Assembly (NCBI GenBank): GCA_041725895.1
Contig: JBGRQA010000008.1
Location: 136,151 to 200,150 of the forward strand
Direction: 5' to 3'
From: JBGRQA01 sp041725895
GTDB lineage: Bacteria; Bacteroidota; Bacteroidia; Bacteroidales; Marinifilaceae
DNA length: 64,000 bases
Part shown: positions 43,531 to 53,367 of the stretch, one piece after another
Layout of the letters: every line of letters starts with the position of its first letter
Numbering within the stretch: position 1 is the stretch's first letter
Position numbers and translations under genes: made by a program
Notes under the pieces: generated by a model
Database searches by the model: none
What the model saw: only the letters and a program-made list of their open reading frames with translations
What the model was told of the DNA's origin: nothing

Positions 43531-45048
43531 CTATTGAATATAGCCTGGCTTCATTCGTTTCAATCTTCGAATTCTACTTTGATTGAATCGTAACAAACCA
43601 AAAATGATAATCGAGATAATTGGGAGGAGAAAGTTAAGGTACTTTAGAAACAGAATTTGTCCATCCTCCAATTCATCGAGAGGCCTTGAAGAAATCCCCT
43701 TGGTTCGCAAGGTTAGTAATCCTGAATCATCACTCAACCAATCCACAGCATTCACCAGAAAATGGATATTATCCGTTTGAATTGGGATCAGTTCTTCTCC
43801 CATACCATTAACAACAAAGTTTCCATCTCCCACTACAACAATTTTGGAATCCTTCTCTCCCACGATGGGACCTTCAAGCATTGCTGCGACAGTTTGTTCC
43901 GGAAATAGGAAATCGCTTCCACGCCAATTTCGTCCCAAATTGAAGCTAAGAGGGGCAGATAGCTTCCCGGATATGGAAGAAGTCCAGGCCAAAGGAGAAT
44001 ATTTTACGTCCGAACTTCCGGTATAGGTTATCGGACTGGCAAACTGGAGTATTACAGCTTCCAGGCCATCCGTAATAACATGATCTGAAAATTCCGTAAT
44101 CACCGGCAAAAAGGGAAAACTAACCTCCTGGTTGTAGCTAAAGATCCCCTGCTGCTGATGAACAGTAACATTTCCACATTTCTTATCCACTACAAAAGCT
44201 TCCTCCACCTTTAAACCTTTTGCCTCCAACCACTTTTCCAACCCGGTGTTTATCGCTATCCCCATGCCCTGGTTCAGCAATCCCTGAACCCGATCCAAAG
44301 CAATCATCAGATTGCCTCCATTGGCCAGGTAATTGTCCAAACGCTTAAGATCTCTGGGAGGGAAAGAATCTACCGGACCAACAATCATTAACGACTTGTA
44401 GCGGCTCAGATCAAGATCTGTACTAAGATTCACTCTTTTAATCTGGTACAGGAGCGACAATTCCTCAGAAGCCTGAGCCAGCGAGAGCAAGGGAGCTTCG
44501 CCATGTCCCTGGATATAGCCAATTTCATGTTTATGAGAGATCGTTAGCTTTTTAATCAGAGAAGAAAGGGTATACTCCATAGCAATGCCCGGTTTTATCA
44601 GTGGAATTACCTCAGACCGCGCCCCAACCTGAATGGATGTTCCAAGAAAGACTTTCTGCACCTTCAACTGATCTTTTTCCCTCACCTCAAGAGGAACCGG
44701 ACGAATCCCGGCCGCAATAGCCTCCTGCTCCAATTCCTTATTTTTGTTGGGATTGATCTCTTCAAACTCTATTCTGTATTTACTGTAACTATTGTATTCC
44801 TTCAGAAGATTCTTAAAATCCCGAACCATTCGGCTAACGTCGGGGGGTAACCCATCTGATATATACAAGGAAATAATAATAGGTTCCTTAACTTCTTTGA
44901 GGATTCGTTTGGTTGCACGGCTAAGTGTATATTTCTGGTCGGCAGTAAAATCAAAACGAAAAAACAGAGTGTTTCCCAATGAATTGATTAGAATCAATGC
45001 CAGAAGCACCCCAATTACCTTGTACCAAATTCTGTTTTTCTTTCTCAT
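43531..45048 (-). CDS. gldG: Gliding motility ABC transporter auxiliary protein GldG
   Basis: A 505-residue protein with an N-terminal membrane helix (residues 8-26), a large periplasmic part and a C-terminal helix (about 470-490) with a short basic tail, the usual GldG layout. Seen: FDFTADQKYTLSRATKRILKEV, EEINPNKNKELEQEAIAAGI, PLIKPGIAMEYTLSSLIKKL and IGYIQGHGEAPLLSLAQASEEL. It works with GldA and GldF in gliding motility of Bacteroidota. Last gene of the gldA-gldF-gldG operon. Confidence 0.93.
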   Translation of the reverse strand: MRKKNRIWYKVIGVLLALILINSLGNTLFFRFDFTADQKYTLSRATKRILKEVKEPIIISLYISDGLPPDVSRMVRDFKNLLKEYNSYSKYRIEFEEINPNKNKELEQEAIAAGIRPVPLEVREKDQLKVQKVFLGTSIQVGARSEVIPLIKPGIAMEYTLSSLIKKLTISHKHEIGYIQGHGEAPLLSLAQASEELSLLYQIKRVNLSTDLDLSRYKSLMIVGPVDSFPPRDLKRLDNYLANGGNLMIALDRVQGLLNQGMGIAINTGLEKWLEAKGLKVEEAFVVDKKCGNVTVHQQQGIFSYNQEVSFPFLPVITEFSDHVITDGLEAVILQFASPITYTGSSDVKYSPLAWTSSISGKLSAPLSFNLGRNWRGSDFLFPEQTVAAMLEGPIVGEKDSKIVVVGDGNFVVNGMGEELIPIQTDNIHFLVNAVDWLSDDSGLLTLRTKGISSRPLDELEDGQILFLKYLNFLLPIISIIIFGLLRFNQSRIRRLKRMKPGYIQ

Positions 45049-45070
45049 TTTCTCTTTTTCATTAGGCGGA

Positions 45071-45796
45071 TCATGCGTTCAAACTGCGACTGGAAATCAT
45101 CTGTTTGGCACAAAACAATGTCAAATAAACCAGGGAAAAGAAATAGATTAAATCCCTTGAATCCAGCACTCCGCGACTGATGGAACTAAAGTGGGTAGAT
45201 ACACTCAAATAACTGAAGAAACTCCCCAGATTCCCGGTCATATTCGCCGCCAGCACATCAAAAATTATGTGGAAGAATATTCCTATAAACAATGAACTCA
45301 AATAAGCAATAATCGGATTGGATGTAAAACTAGAGCACAACAAACCAATACTAATGTAAACAGAGCTCATTAAAAGAAGTCCCAAATACCCGGACCAAAC
45401 AGCTGCGTGATCCACAGGCCCAATTCCCCATAACGTAAAGTAGTAAATCAGGGTAGGAAGTAAGGTGATTAAAATCAGGAAAAAGGTTGAAAAGAATTTC
45501 CCGAGAATTACCTGCCAGTCACTCACCGGCTTGGTTAACAACAACTCCAGCGTCCCGGATTTTAATTCTCCGGCAATGGCCCTCATCGTAAGTGCCGGGA
45601 TAAAAAAGAACAAACACCAGTAGGCTACAATAAAAAAAGCATCCAGACTGGCCTGGCCCTGGAGAAACACGTCAGCTCCGTATATCCAGGTAAAGAAGCC
45701 ACAAAATCCCAGAAACAACACCACCAATAAGTAAGCCAATAAAGAATCGAAAAAAGTGCTTAGTTCCCGCTTGGCGATTTGAATAATTTGCTTCAT
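45071..45796 (-). CDS. gldF: Gliding motility ABC transporter permease GldF
   Basis: A 241-residue ABC-2 type permease with six membrane helices. The ATG at 45796 (MKQIIQIAKRELSTFFDSLL) is preferred to the TTG at 45802. Typical blocks are ALTMRAIAGELKSGTLELLLTKPVSDWQVILGKF near residue 75 (key part ELKSGTLELLLTKPVSDWQ). It starts 18 bases after gldA and ends 22 before gldG, consistent with one transcript. Confidence 0.93.
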   Translation of the reverse strand: MKQIIQIAKRELSTFFDSLLAYLLVVLFLGFCGFFTWIYGADVFLQGQASLDAFFIVAYWCLFFFIPALTMRAIAGELKSGTLELLLTKPVSDWQVILGKFFSTFFLILITLLPTLIYYFTLWGIGPVDHAAVWSGYLGLLLMSSVYISIGLLCSSFTSNPIIAYLSSLFIGIFFHIIFDVLAANMTGNLGSFFSYLSVSTHFSSISRGVLDSRDLIYFFSLVYLTLFCAKQMISSRSLNA

Positions 45797-45814
45797 AAAC
45801 AATATACTAAATTC

Positions 45815-46744
45815 CTAATGCAATGTCAGTTCCCTAAAAATATCTTCCAACCGGGTTTCCATCGGGGTCAATTGCGTGATGTACCAATCGTTTTCCACAC
45901 AGGTATCAAAAATAGCCTTAATGGAAGTCGTCTCAGGCATGGACTGAATTTCGAAAAGCTGTTCTCCATGATTCAGGAAATCGACAGTTTCCACCGTCTC
46001 TATCTCCAGCAACTTGTCGAAAATAGAATTCAGATCCGGCCCATTGATTCCTACACGCAATATTTCGTTTCCTCTGGCTTGCTTTCTCAATTCTTCGGCG
46101 GTTCCGTCCACTACAAGCCTGCCGTTATTAATGATCATGATTCGATCACAGGTTGCCTCCACTTCCGCAAGGATATGAGAACTCAGAATAACGGTCTTTT
46201 CTCGTCCAATTCGTTTAATCAACCGACGGATTTCCACAATTTGATTGGGATCCAATCCGGTGGTAGGTTCATCCAGAATGAGAATTTCCGGATCGTGAAT
46301 CAGAGCCTGTGCCAGCCCAACACGTTGTTGATACCCTTTGGATAATTCCCCGATCAATTTATGCTTTTCTCCTTCCAGGCCGCAAATACGAATCATATCC
46401 AGGATTCTCTCATTTATCAGGTGGCGGGGAATTTCGTGCAACCGAGCCATAAATCTCAGAAAATCCACGATATTCATCTCCTGGTACAAGGGATTGTTCT
46501 CAGGAAGGTAACCAATATTCTTTTTAATAAATTCAGGTTTATCGTGTATGGAGTGGCCTCCCACCCGAATATCTCCTTGCTCCGGTTTAATATAGCAACA
46601 GATGGCCTTCATGGTCGTTGTTTTCCCAGCTCCGTTGGGTCCTAAAAAACCCAGTACTTCACCTGCTTTTACCTGAAAAGAAACATTATCTACAGCCTTT
46701 TGAGGTCCATATCTTTTGGTCAAATTCTCAACCACAATATCCAT
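45815..46744 (-). CDS. gldA: Gliding motility ABC transporter ATP-binding protein GldA
   Basis: A 309-residue ABC ATPase with Walker A GPNGAGKTTTMK near residue 35, the signature LSKGYQQRVGLAQAL near 133 and Walker B ILILDEPTTGLD. A C-terminal regulatory part of about 90 residues ends LEDIFRELTL. First gene of the operon on the minus strand. The 204 bases to the divergent HAD gene must hold both promoters. Confidence 0.92.
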   Translation of the reverse strand: MDIVVENLTKRYGPQKAVDNVSFQVKAGEVLGFLGPNGAGKTTTMKAICCYIKPEQGDIRVGGHSIHDKPEFIKKNIGYLPENNPLYQEMNIVDFLRFMARLHEIPRHLINERILDMIRICGLEGEKHKLIGELSKGYQQRVGLAQALIHDPEILILDEPTTGLDPNQIVEIRRLIKRIGREKTVILSSHILAEVEATCDRIMIINNGRLVVDGTAEELRKQARGNEILRVGINGPDLNSIFDKLLEIETVETVDFLNHGEQLFEIQSMPETTSIKAIFDTCVENDWYITQLTPMETRLEDIFRELTLH

Positions 46745-46909
46745 AAAGATTCCCGGTTTGGTTTACATACAAAATTAAGCAATTCGAAGCCTCTTACTGA
46801 GGGATTTAAGGGCTTTTAACATTATTTAACAACAGGTTACAAGCTTACCATCCCTGCTTTCGGGCCAACGACTATGAACGATAAAACTAAGAATTTTCGC
46901 AAAAAATCC

Positions 46910-46917
46910 TACTTTTG
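46910..46917 (+). promoter_or_regulatory. Candidate -7 box TACTTTTG for the HAD phosphatase gene
   Basis: TACTTTTG fits TAnnTTTG and lies 32 bases before the ATG at 46949. It sits inside the longer open frame starting at 46874, so the shorter start is favoured. Confidence 0.5.
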
Positions 46918-46948
46918 CCTTCCTAATTCAACTAAATTTGGACTGGAT

Positions 46949-47641
46949 ATGATTAAGGCTGCAATATTTGACATGGATGGCTTACTCATTAACTCCGAAC
47001 CCTTCTGGCGACGGAGTGAAAAACGGGTATTCTCCAATTTGGGAATTACCCTAAAAGATGAGATGTTCGAACAATTTATGGGCAAACGCATCGATGAAGT
47101 GGTAGCCACTCTATACCGCCAGTTTCCCTGGTCCGGAGTAAGCCAGAAAGAAGTGGCAGGGCAAATTGTGGAAGGAGTAATTCAGTTGGTACTTGAAGAA
47201 GGAGAAGCTCTGAAAGGTGTTTATCAAACCCTGAAACTACTTAAGCATCTCAACATTAAGCTGGCACTGGCCTCATCATCCTATCTGAAAATCATAACAG
47301 CGGTACTTGAAAAGCTTGAAATTGCCGACTATTTTGAAGTGGTACATTCCGCTGAATTTGAGAAATATGGCAAACCTCATCCACAAATATTTATTACCAC
47401 AGCCCAAAAGCTGGAAGTAGATCCCGAAGAATGCATTGTTTTTGAGGATTCCTTTAACGGAGTAATTGCAGCTTTAGCAGCAAATATGAAGTGTGTGGCA
47501 GTTCCGGATCCGGAATTTGGAGAACAGGATAAATTTAAAATCGCTAATCTTGTGCTCAACAATCTGGAGGAATTCTCATTGGCCCACCTTGAGATGCTAA
47601 ATGAAGGGCCTATCGGGACTAAAGAACCTAAAGCGAATTAA
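46949..47641 (+). CDS. HAD-superfamily phosphatase (beta-phosphoglucomutase/sugar-phosphatase type)
   Basis: About 230 residues from ATG 46949, where MIKAAIFDMDGLLINSEPFW gives motif I with the nucleophile Asp. Motif II is LALASSS, the Lys lies in EKYGKPHPQIF and motif III is CIVFEDSFNGVIAALAANM. The helical cap between motifs I and II places it with hexitol or 2-deoxyglucose-6-phosphate phosphatases (YniC/HxpB-like). The substrate is a phosphorylated small molecule, not determined. The longer frame to 46874 would add 25 residues upstream of motif I and is unlikely. Confidence 0.88.
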   Translation: MIKAAIFDMDGLLINSEPFWRRSEKRVFSNLGITLKDEMFEQFMGKRIDEVVATLYRQFPWSGVSQKEVAGQIVEGVIQLVLEEGEALKGVYQTLKLLKHLNIKLALASSSYLKIITAVLEKLEIADYFEVVHSAEFEKYGKPHPQIFITTAQKLEVDPEECIVFEDSFNGVIAALAANMKCVAVPDPEFGEQDKFKIANLVLNNLEEFSLAHLEMLNEGPIGTKEPKAN

Positions 47642-47662
47642 TTCGACCGAAAGAAAAACCTG

Positions 47663-48166
47663 TTACCCCTCCCTTACCAAATCCATAAGGGCCTGCAGGT
47701 TTTGATTCTCGCCCGACAAGATACAGTGGGCTTGCAAGTAGAAAGGCAAACGCAACTGCAGGTGGCGTTGGATGTAATCCAGCAATTCCGTTCTGTTTTT
47801 GTTAGCAACGAGAGGTCTTTGATCGTCTGAATTCAAAATCCGCTCCATCAGAACCTCCGGCTCCAATTGCAGGAAGATGGTTTTCCCATTCTGGTTCATC
47901 CATTCCATGTTGTTGTTGAAACAGGGAGCACCACCACCAGTAGACACAACCACATTCTCGCGGTTCTTTAAAGAATGCAGGGCCTGGTATTCCCTCCTAC
48001 GAAATTCCGTCTCTCCAAATTCATCGAATATTTGAGGAATGGTCATTCCCTGCTGCTCCTCAATCAAAGCATCCAGGTCCACAAAATCGAAATGTAAGAT
48101 TTGGGCCAGTTGTTTGCCCCAAAATGATTTCCCACATCCCATATATCCGATTAAAAATATTCTCAT
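47663..48166 (-). CDS. aroK: Shikimate kinase
   Basis: Phosphorylates shikimate in aromatic amino-acid synthesis. The ATG at 48166 gives MRIFLIGYMGCGKSFWGKQLA, with Walker A at residues 8-15; starts at 48214 or 48184 add residues unlike the family. Then FVDLDALIEEQQGMTIPQIF (shikimate Asp), FRRREYQAL (Arg) and the STGGGAPC loop, with the lid Arg in DDQRPLVA. Length about 167. It follows topoisomerase genes on the minus strand but is probably separate. Confidence 0.93.
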   Translation of the reverse strand: MRIFLIGYMGCGKSFWGKQLAQILHFDFVDLDALIEEQQGMTIPQIFDEFGETEFRRREYQALHSLKNRENVVVSTGGGAPCFNNNMEWMNQNGKTIFLQLEPEVLMERILNSDDQRPLVANKNRTELLDYIQRHLQLRLPFYLQAHCILSGENQNLQALMDLVREG

Positions 48167-48246
48167 CACACAATTCGGTTTCATCTGCTTAGAAAAAAAG
48201 GTACAGCATACCACCGTACCTTTTCCTGTATACTTTTTAACGAAGA

Positions 48247-50877
48247 CTACATCTCCAACTCGGCCTGAACATTCTCCTCACTGTTTTCTGTGGTCAAAGA
48301 ATTCTCAGTTTCCTCCCCTTCTGTAGTGGAGCTATCTTTTGGCTCCTCCTCCGTTTCCAAAGGTTCAATCTCTTTTACCTCTGCTATTTCGTAAATAGAA
48401 AGACGTTTTCCACGTGCCTTAAAGGACTTTTCTCCAATAAACTCCGAGGCAACAACCACCTCTACAGGACGATCGCTGTACTTTCCTCCGAAAATGATTT
48501 CGAAACGAGCCCCGGGAGCATCAGACAAGCAAACAAGGTAGTTGTTCGAATTCTCACCAATAAAGCTTTGTGGCTTTCCGTTGCCCTCCAATTTAAAGCG
48601 CTTCAGGTAAAGATAGTCCTGGTCGGCATCATAAAATACCGCAGACCAAACCTTATTTGCATCGTACTTCTCAATTCTTGCGATATCGTCACCATAGTGA
48701 TTGCTAAGGTCAAAATTGGTGAAGTAGAAGTTGGAATCCTTTGTCAATACAACAATCCGGTCATCCCCATGGAATTCGCCAAGGAAATCGCCTCGCTTGT
48801 CGGTATTCAAACGAAGCACATCCTTATCGAACCAGATTTTCCGACCTCCAAGGGTAGAAACACCGGAGGTTTTAAGGGTAATCTTGTGCACATCGTTCTT
48901 TGAAAGAACATTTCCCATTGAGGCCCGGCCTTTGATGGCCAAATCGGCAAAATCGTACTCGAAACTCAACTTCTTCAATCGCGGTCTGGGTTTCAGAACC
49001 ACCCGGATTACCTCTGCTTCCCCGTTGGGGTTGGCGCTAAAGTAAAGAATACGGGAACCGGGAGTCTCCCTGGTAACATAGTACTCCTTGTCGCGGGTAA
49101 CACCACTAACAAAGAAACGCTTCATGTACGAAGTTCCGGCTTTGCCGTCGCGATACACCAGGTTGTAGATGGTACGCTTGTCGTTCTTGCGGAAAATGGC
49201 AATGTGAAGCAAATTCTTCCCTACAAAAAGTTTATCGGCCACTTTGGTCACAAAGTAGGAACCATCCTTTCTGAAGATGATAACATCATCAATATCGGAA
49301 CATTCGAACAGATATTCATCCTTCTTCAATCCGGTACCGATAAAGCCCTCCTCACGGTTTACGTACAATTTCTGGTTGGCCACAACCACTTTGGTGGCCA
49401 CAATATTTTCAAAACTTCTGATCTCGGTTTTCCGATCGCGACCTACCCCATATTTCTTTTGAATGGTTTCGTAGTAGGCAATGGTAAACGGAATAATATT
49501 GATAATATTCACCTTGATTTCCTCAATCTCCTCCTCAATGGAGCGGATGTAATTCTTGGCTTTATCAATATCAAACTTGGAAATCCGCTTGATCTTAATT
49601 TCAGTCAAACGGGTAATGTCATCGCGAGTCACCTCCCGCATCAGGTGTTGGGTGTGTGGTTTCAACCCCTCATCAATGGTTTCGATGATGGCTTCCCAGG
49701 TTTCACACTCCTCAATATCGTTGTAAATTCGGTTCTCAATAAAAATACGCTCCAGCGATGCATAGTGCCAGGCATCCTCCAGTTCCCGCTTGCGAATCTC
49801 CAGCTCCAGTTTGAGCAAATCCACCGTATTGTCGGCCGATCGTTTCAGCATATCCGACACGCCCATAAAAACAGGCTTGTCGTTCTCGATAATACAGGCA
49901 TTGGGCGAAATGGAAGTTTCACAATCGGTGAAAGCGTAGAGAGCATCAATGGTTTTGTCCGATGAAATACCATTGGCCAGATGGATCAAAATCTCTACAT
50001 TCTCGGCTGTATTGTCGTCAATCTTCTTGATCTTGATCTTTCCCTTGTCGTTGGCCTTAATAATGGATTCAATCAGGCTGGTTGTGGTTTTCCCATAGGG
50101 TACCTCAACAATCCGAAGGGTTTTATTGTCCACCTTCTCGATACGGGCACGTACCTTAACAGCACCGCCTCGCAAACCGTCGTTGTAGCGACTCACCTCA
50201 ATCATTCCGCCGGTTGGGAAATCGGGATACAGCTCAAACTCCTCGTTTTTCAGGTAGGCAATACAGGCATCCACCAACTCATTAAAGTTATGCGGAAGTA
50301 TTTTAGAGGCCAAACCTACGGCAATCCCTTCCACTCCCTGGGCCAAAAGCAAGGGAAACTTCACCGGAAGGGTAATGGGCTCCTTGTTTCTACCATCGTA
50401 AGACAGTTTCCAGTTGGTGGTTTTGGGATTAAAAAGTACTTCAAGGGCAAATTTAGACAAGCGGGCCTCAATGTAACGAGGTGCAGCCGATCCGTCACCG
50501 GTAAGTATGTTTCCCCAGTTTCCCTGCGTATCGACCAGCAGATCTTTTTGCCCCAGTTGTACCAATGCATCCCCGATGGAAGCATCCCCGTGGGGGTGGT
50601 ACTGCATGGTGTGCCCGATAATGTTGGCCACCTTATTGTAGCGTCCGTCGTCCAGCTGCTTCATGGCATGCATAATACGACGTTGTACAGGTTTCAGTCC
50701 ATCATTTACATAGGGTACGGCACGTTCCAGAATTACGTACGAAGCGTAATCCAGGAACCAGTTCTGATACATTCCGGAGAGATAAGTTACATTGCGCATG
50801 GCCTCAGAATTCGCACCATTCACATCCAACTCCTCTCCTTCCTGGTAATCCATATCTTGTGTTTCGTCGATACTCAT
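48247..50877 (-). CDS. parC: DNA topoisomerase IV subunit A (ParC)
   Basis: Type IIA topoisomerase subunit that cuts and rejoins DNA to unlink daughter chromosomes. Start ATG 50877 (MSIDETQDMD). The winged-helix/tower region opens LDYASYVILERAVPYVNDGLKPVQRRI; the catalytic Tyr is in APRYIEARLSKFA near residue 165 with GDASIGDALVQLGQ before it. The C-terminal domain (after about 550) is a beta-propeller without the GyrA box QRRGGRG, as expected of ParC. The last 60 residues are strongly acidic (EEPKDSSTTEGEETENSLTT). Next to parE. Confidence 0.93.
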   Translation of the reverse strand: MSIDETQDMDYQEGEELDVNGANSEAMRNVTYLSGMYQNWFLDYASYVILERAVPYVNDGLKPVQRRIMHAMKQLDDGRYNKVANIIGHTMQYHPHGDASIGDALVQLGQKDLLVDTQGNWGNILTGDGSAAPRYIEARLSKFALEVLFNPKTTNWKLSYDGRNKEPITLPVKFPLLLAQGVEGIAVGLASKILPHNFNELVDACIAYLKNEEFELYPDFPTGGMIEVSRYNDGLRGGAVKVRARIEKVDNKTLRIVEVPYGKTTTSLIESIIKANDKGKIKIKKIDDNTAENVEILIHLANGISSDKTIDALYAFTDCETSISPNACIIENDKPVFMGVSDMLKRSADNTVDLLKLELEIRKRELEDAWHYASLERIFIENRIYNDIEECETWEAIIETIDEGLKPHTQHLMREVTRDDITRLTEIKIKRISKFDIDKAKNYIRSIEEEIEEIKVNIINIIPFTIAYYETIQKKYGVGRDRKTEIRSFENIVATKVVVANQKLYVNREEGFIGTGLKKDEYLFECSDIDDVIIFRKDGSYFVTKVADKLFVGKNLLHIAIFRKNDKRTIYNLVYRDGKAGTSYMKRFFVSGVTRDKEYYVTRETPGSRILYFSANPNGEAEVIRVVLKPRPRLKKLSFEYDFADLAIKGRASMGNVLSKNDVHKITLKTSGVSTLGGRKIWFDKDVLRLNTDKRGDFLGEFHGDDRIVVLTKDSNFYFTNFDLSNHYGDDIARIEKYDANKVWSAVFYDADQDYLYLKRFKLEGNGKPQSFIGENSNNYLVCLSDAPGARFEIIFGGKYSDRPVEVVVASEFIGEKSFKARGKRLSIYEIAEVKEIEPLETEEEPKDSSTTEGEETENSLTTENSEENVQAELEM

Positions 50878-50940
50878 ATTCAACTAAAGGGTTTATTCTG
50901 GTTCTTGTTCTATTTTCAGCTTGCAGACACTTGGGCTGGC

Positions 50941-52773
50941 TTAAATCTCATCCTTCTCCACGTAGAGGTTGTCGATGATAAATTCCTGCCGGTTAGGGGT
51001 ATTCTTGCCCATATAAAATTCCAACATGCCTGATACGGATTCTTCCTTCTTCATCACCACGGGATCCAAACGGATATCCTTGCCGATAAAATGCTTGAAC
51101 TCATCCGGTGAAATCTCACCCAATCCCTTAAATCGGGTAATTTCGGGATTTTTGCCCAGGGCTTTGATGGCCTTCTCCCGCTCCTCGTCAGAATAGCAGT
51201 AAAAGGTTTTCTTCTTGTTACGTACCCTGAAAAGTGGGGTTTGCAGGATGTACACATGACCGCTCCGCACCAAATCGGGGAAGAACTGCAGGAAGAAGGT
51301 AATCAGCAGCAAACGAATATGCATCCCGTCCACATCGGCATCGGTAGCAATAATCACGTTGTTGTAGCGAAGATGATCCAAACCATCCTCGATGTTAAGC
51401 GCTGCCTGCAACAGGTTGAACTCCTCGTTCTCGTAAACCACTTTCTTGGTCAATCCATAGGAATTCAGAGGCTTTCCCTTCAAACTAAACACTGCCTGGG
51501 TATTCACATCGCGCGACTTGGTAATGGAACCACTCGCCGAATCTCCCTCGGTAATAAAAATACTGGTATCCGATTTTCGCTCATTCTTGGAGTTAAAGTG
51601 AATACGGCAATCCCTCAGCTTCCGGTTGTGAAGACTGGCCTTTTTGGCTCGCTCACGGGCAATCTTCTTAATACCCGAAATGGCCTTCCGCTCCTTCTCC
51701 GATTCCAAAATCTTTTTGTGCAGGATGTCCGCTACCTCCGGATTCTTGTGCAGGAAATTATCCAGCTTGGAGGTAATAAAATCCATAATAAAGTTACGAA
51801 CCGATGGACCATTGGGGCCCATATCCTTGGAGCCCAATTTGGTTTTGGTTTGCGATTCGAAAACCGGCTCCTCCACTTTCACAGAAACAGCTGCAATAAT
51901 AGAGGTTCTGATATCTGAAATGTCAAAATCTTTCTTGTAGAAATCCCGAATGGTTTTCACCACTGCCTCCCGATAGGCAGCCAGGTGGGTTCCCCCCTGG
52001 GTGGTGTGCTGACCATTTACAAAGGAATAGTACTCCTCCCCATATTGACGGCCATGGGTCATGGCAATCTCAATGTCTTCGTCCTTCATGTGAATTACAT
52101 CGTACAAACCTTCCCCGCTCATGTTCTCGCGCAGCAGGTCGAGCAGTCCGTTTTTGGAGAAGAAGCGCTGTCCGTTGAAGTAGATGGACAACCCGGCATT
52201 CAGGTACACATAGTTGCGAAGCATGTTCTCCACATACTCCAAAATAAAGCGGTAGTTGGAAAACAACTCCTCATCGGGATGGAAGGTAATTCTCACCCCA
52301 TTCTTTTCTTCTGTGAATTCAACTTCGTGGTCGGTAATAACCTCTCCGGCTGAAAACTCCACCTTTTTCACCTCCCCTTCGCGGTAGGATTCAATCACAA
52401 ATCGATCGGACAAGGCATTCACGGCCTTAATCCCGACCCCGTTCAATCCTACTGACTTTTTAAATACCTTGGAATCGTATTTCGCACCGGTATTCATCTT
52501 GGAGGACACATCCACTACTTTGCCCAGGGGAATGCCTCGTCCATAGTCACGAACACTTACCACGCGGTCGGTTATATCTACCTCGATAGATTTCCCAACT
52601 CCCATAGCAAACTCATCAATGGAGTTATCAATTACCTCTTTCAAAAGGATATAAATACCGTCATCCTGGGACGAACCGTCGCCAAGTTTACCGATATACA
52701 TTCCAGGACGTTTACGAATGTGCTCTTTCCAGGAGAGCGTGCGAATAGAATCTTCAGAATATTTTGCAGTCAT
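50941..52773 (-). CDS. parE: DNA topoisomerase IV subunit B (ParE)
   Basis: ATPase subunit of topoisomerase IV. Seen: the GHKL ATP site (EVIDNSIDEFAMG, VRDYGRGIPLGKVVD, GLNGVGIKAVNALS), the TOPRIM domain with ITEGDSASGS and IIATDADVDGMHIRLLL, and the closing LEFYMGKNTPNRQEFI. Length 610 fits ParE rather than the longer GyrB. It is the first gene of the parE-parC pair on the minus strand, with 63 bases to parC. Confidence 0.94.
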   Translation of the reverse strand: MTAKYSEDSIRTLSWKEHIRKRPGMYIGKLGDGSSQDDGIYILLKEVIDNSIDEFAMGVGKSIEVDITDRVVSVRDYGRGIPLGKVVDVSSKMNTGAKYDSKVFKKSVGLNGVGIKAVNALSDRFVIESYREGEVKKVEFSAGEVITDHEVEFTEEKNGVRITFHPDEELFSNYRFILEYVENMLRNYVYLNAGLSIYFNGQRFFSKNGLLDLLRENMSGEGLYDVIHMKDEDIEIAMTHGRQYGEEYYSFVNGQHTTQGGTHLAAYREAVVKTIRDFYKKDFDISDIRTSIIAAVSVKVEEPVFESQTKTKLGSKDMGPNGPSVRNFIMDFITSKLDNFLHKNPEVADILHKKILESEKERKAISGIKKIARERAKKASLHNRKLRDCRIHFNSKNERKSDTSIFITEGDSASGSITKSRDVNTQAVFSLKGKPLNSYGLTKKVVYENEEFNLLQAALNIEDGLDHLRYNNVIIATDADVDGMHIRLLLITFFLQFFPDLVRSGHVYILQTPLFRVRNKKKTFYCYSDEEREKAIKALGKNPEITRFKGLGEISPDEFKHFIGKDIRLDPVVMKKEESVSGMLEFYMGKNTPNRQEFIIDNLYVEKDEI

Positions 52774-53367
52774 TAAAAATCGGGTTTTTACAAATATAGC
52801 TAAAAGAACGATTTTTCGGAAAGTTGTTTATCAACAGGCAAGCTACATGCTCCCAGAGGGCCAATGCATCCAAAAGTCAACTTTCACAGATTTCTTTAAA
52901 TCAACAAGTAACACCCCTTTGTAAAAAGGAATGAAAGGTTGTTTTATGAAATGCCTACGAGAAGAGCGTTGCCAAAGTTATCAACATCCCGCAAGCCGGC
53001 CTTCCTGCCTGACGCGGCACAAATCTAATGAATATTTAAAGAATAAAAAGCCTAAAGGGGTCATATTTAAATCATTGATACACCCCAAGCAGATAAAAGC
53101 CAGTAATTACAGTCGAAAAATTATTTTTTTTACCCTGAACCATTCCCCCAACAAAGCTGAACAAAAGAAATAGAAACCAATAGAGGATTCCTCATCCCTT
53201 CCGACCTTTAAAATTATCTTTAGTAGACTAATCCTCAACACCTAACAGGGGCAAAATAATTTTTATTTATAAAAAAAATCGATTTAACTTAGATATACAA
53301 TCCGTCGTGTTAAGTTTTTCAATATTAACCAGATTGGGACGCTTCCCAATCACAATACTGTTTTTAT
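52774..53367. other. 594-base gap between parE and the 245-residue protein gene
   Basis: No credible gene: the open frames present have poor, basic, low-complexity translations. Two GTT.ATCAAC sequences (52826 and 52976) are one mismatch from DnaA boxes but stand alone. Just before the next gene, 53332-53350 holds a small hairpin (ATTGGGA-CGC-TCCCAAT), which would lie in that gene's 5' leader. Confidence 0.5.

Noticed and set aside
52826..52990. TTATCAACA-like sequences as DnaA boxes of an origin
   Set aside because: Only two, each one mismatch from consensus, about 150 bases apart, without dnaA, an AT-rich unwinding element or other boxes nearby.
52718..53173. Two short frames (68 and 80 codons) between parE and the 245-residue protein gene
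   Set aside because: The first overlaps the parE start on the other strand; both products are basic and unlike proteins. Treated as chance.
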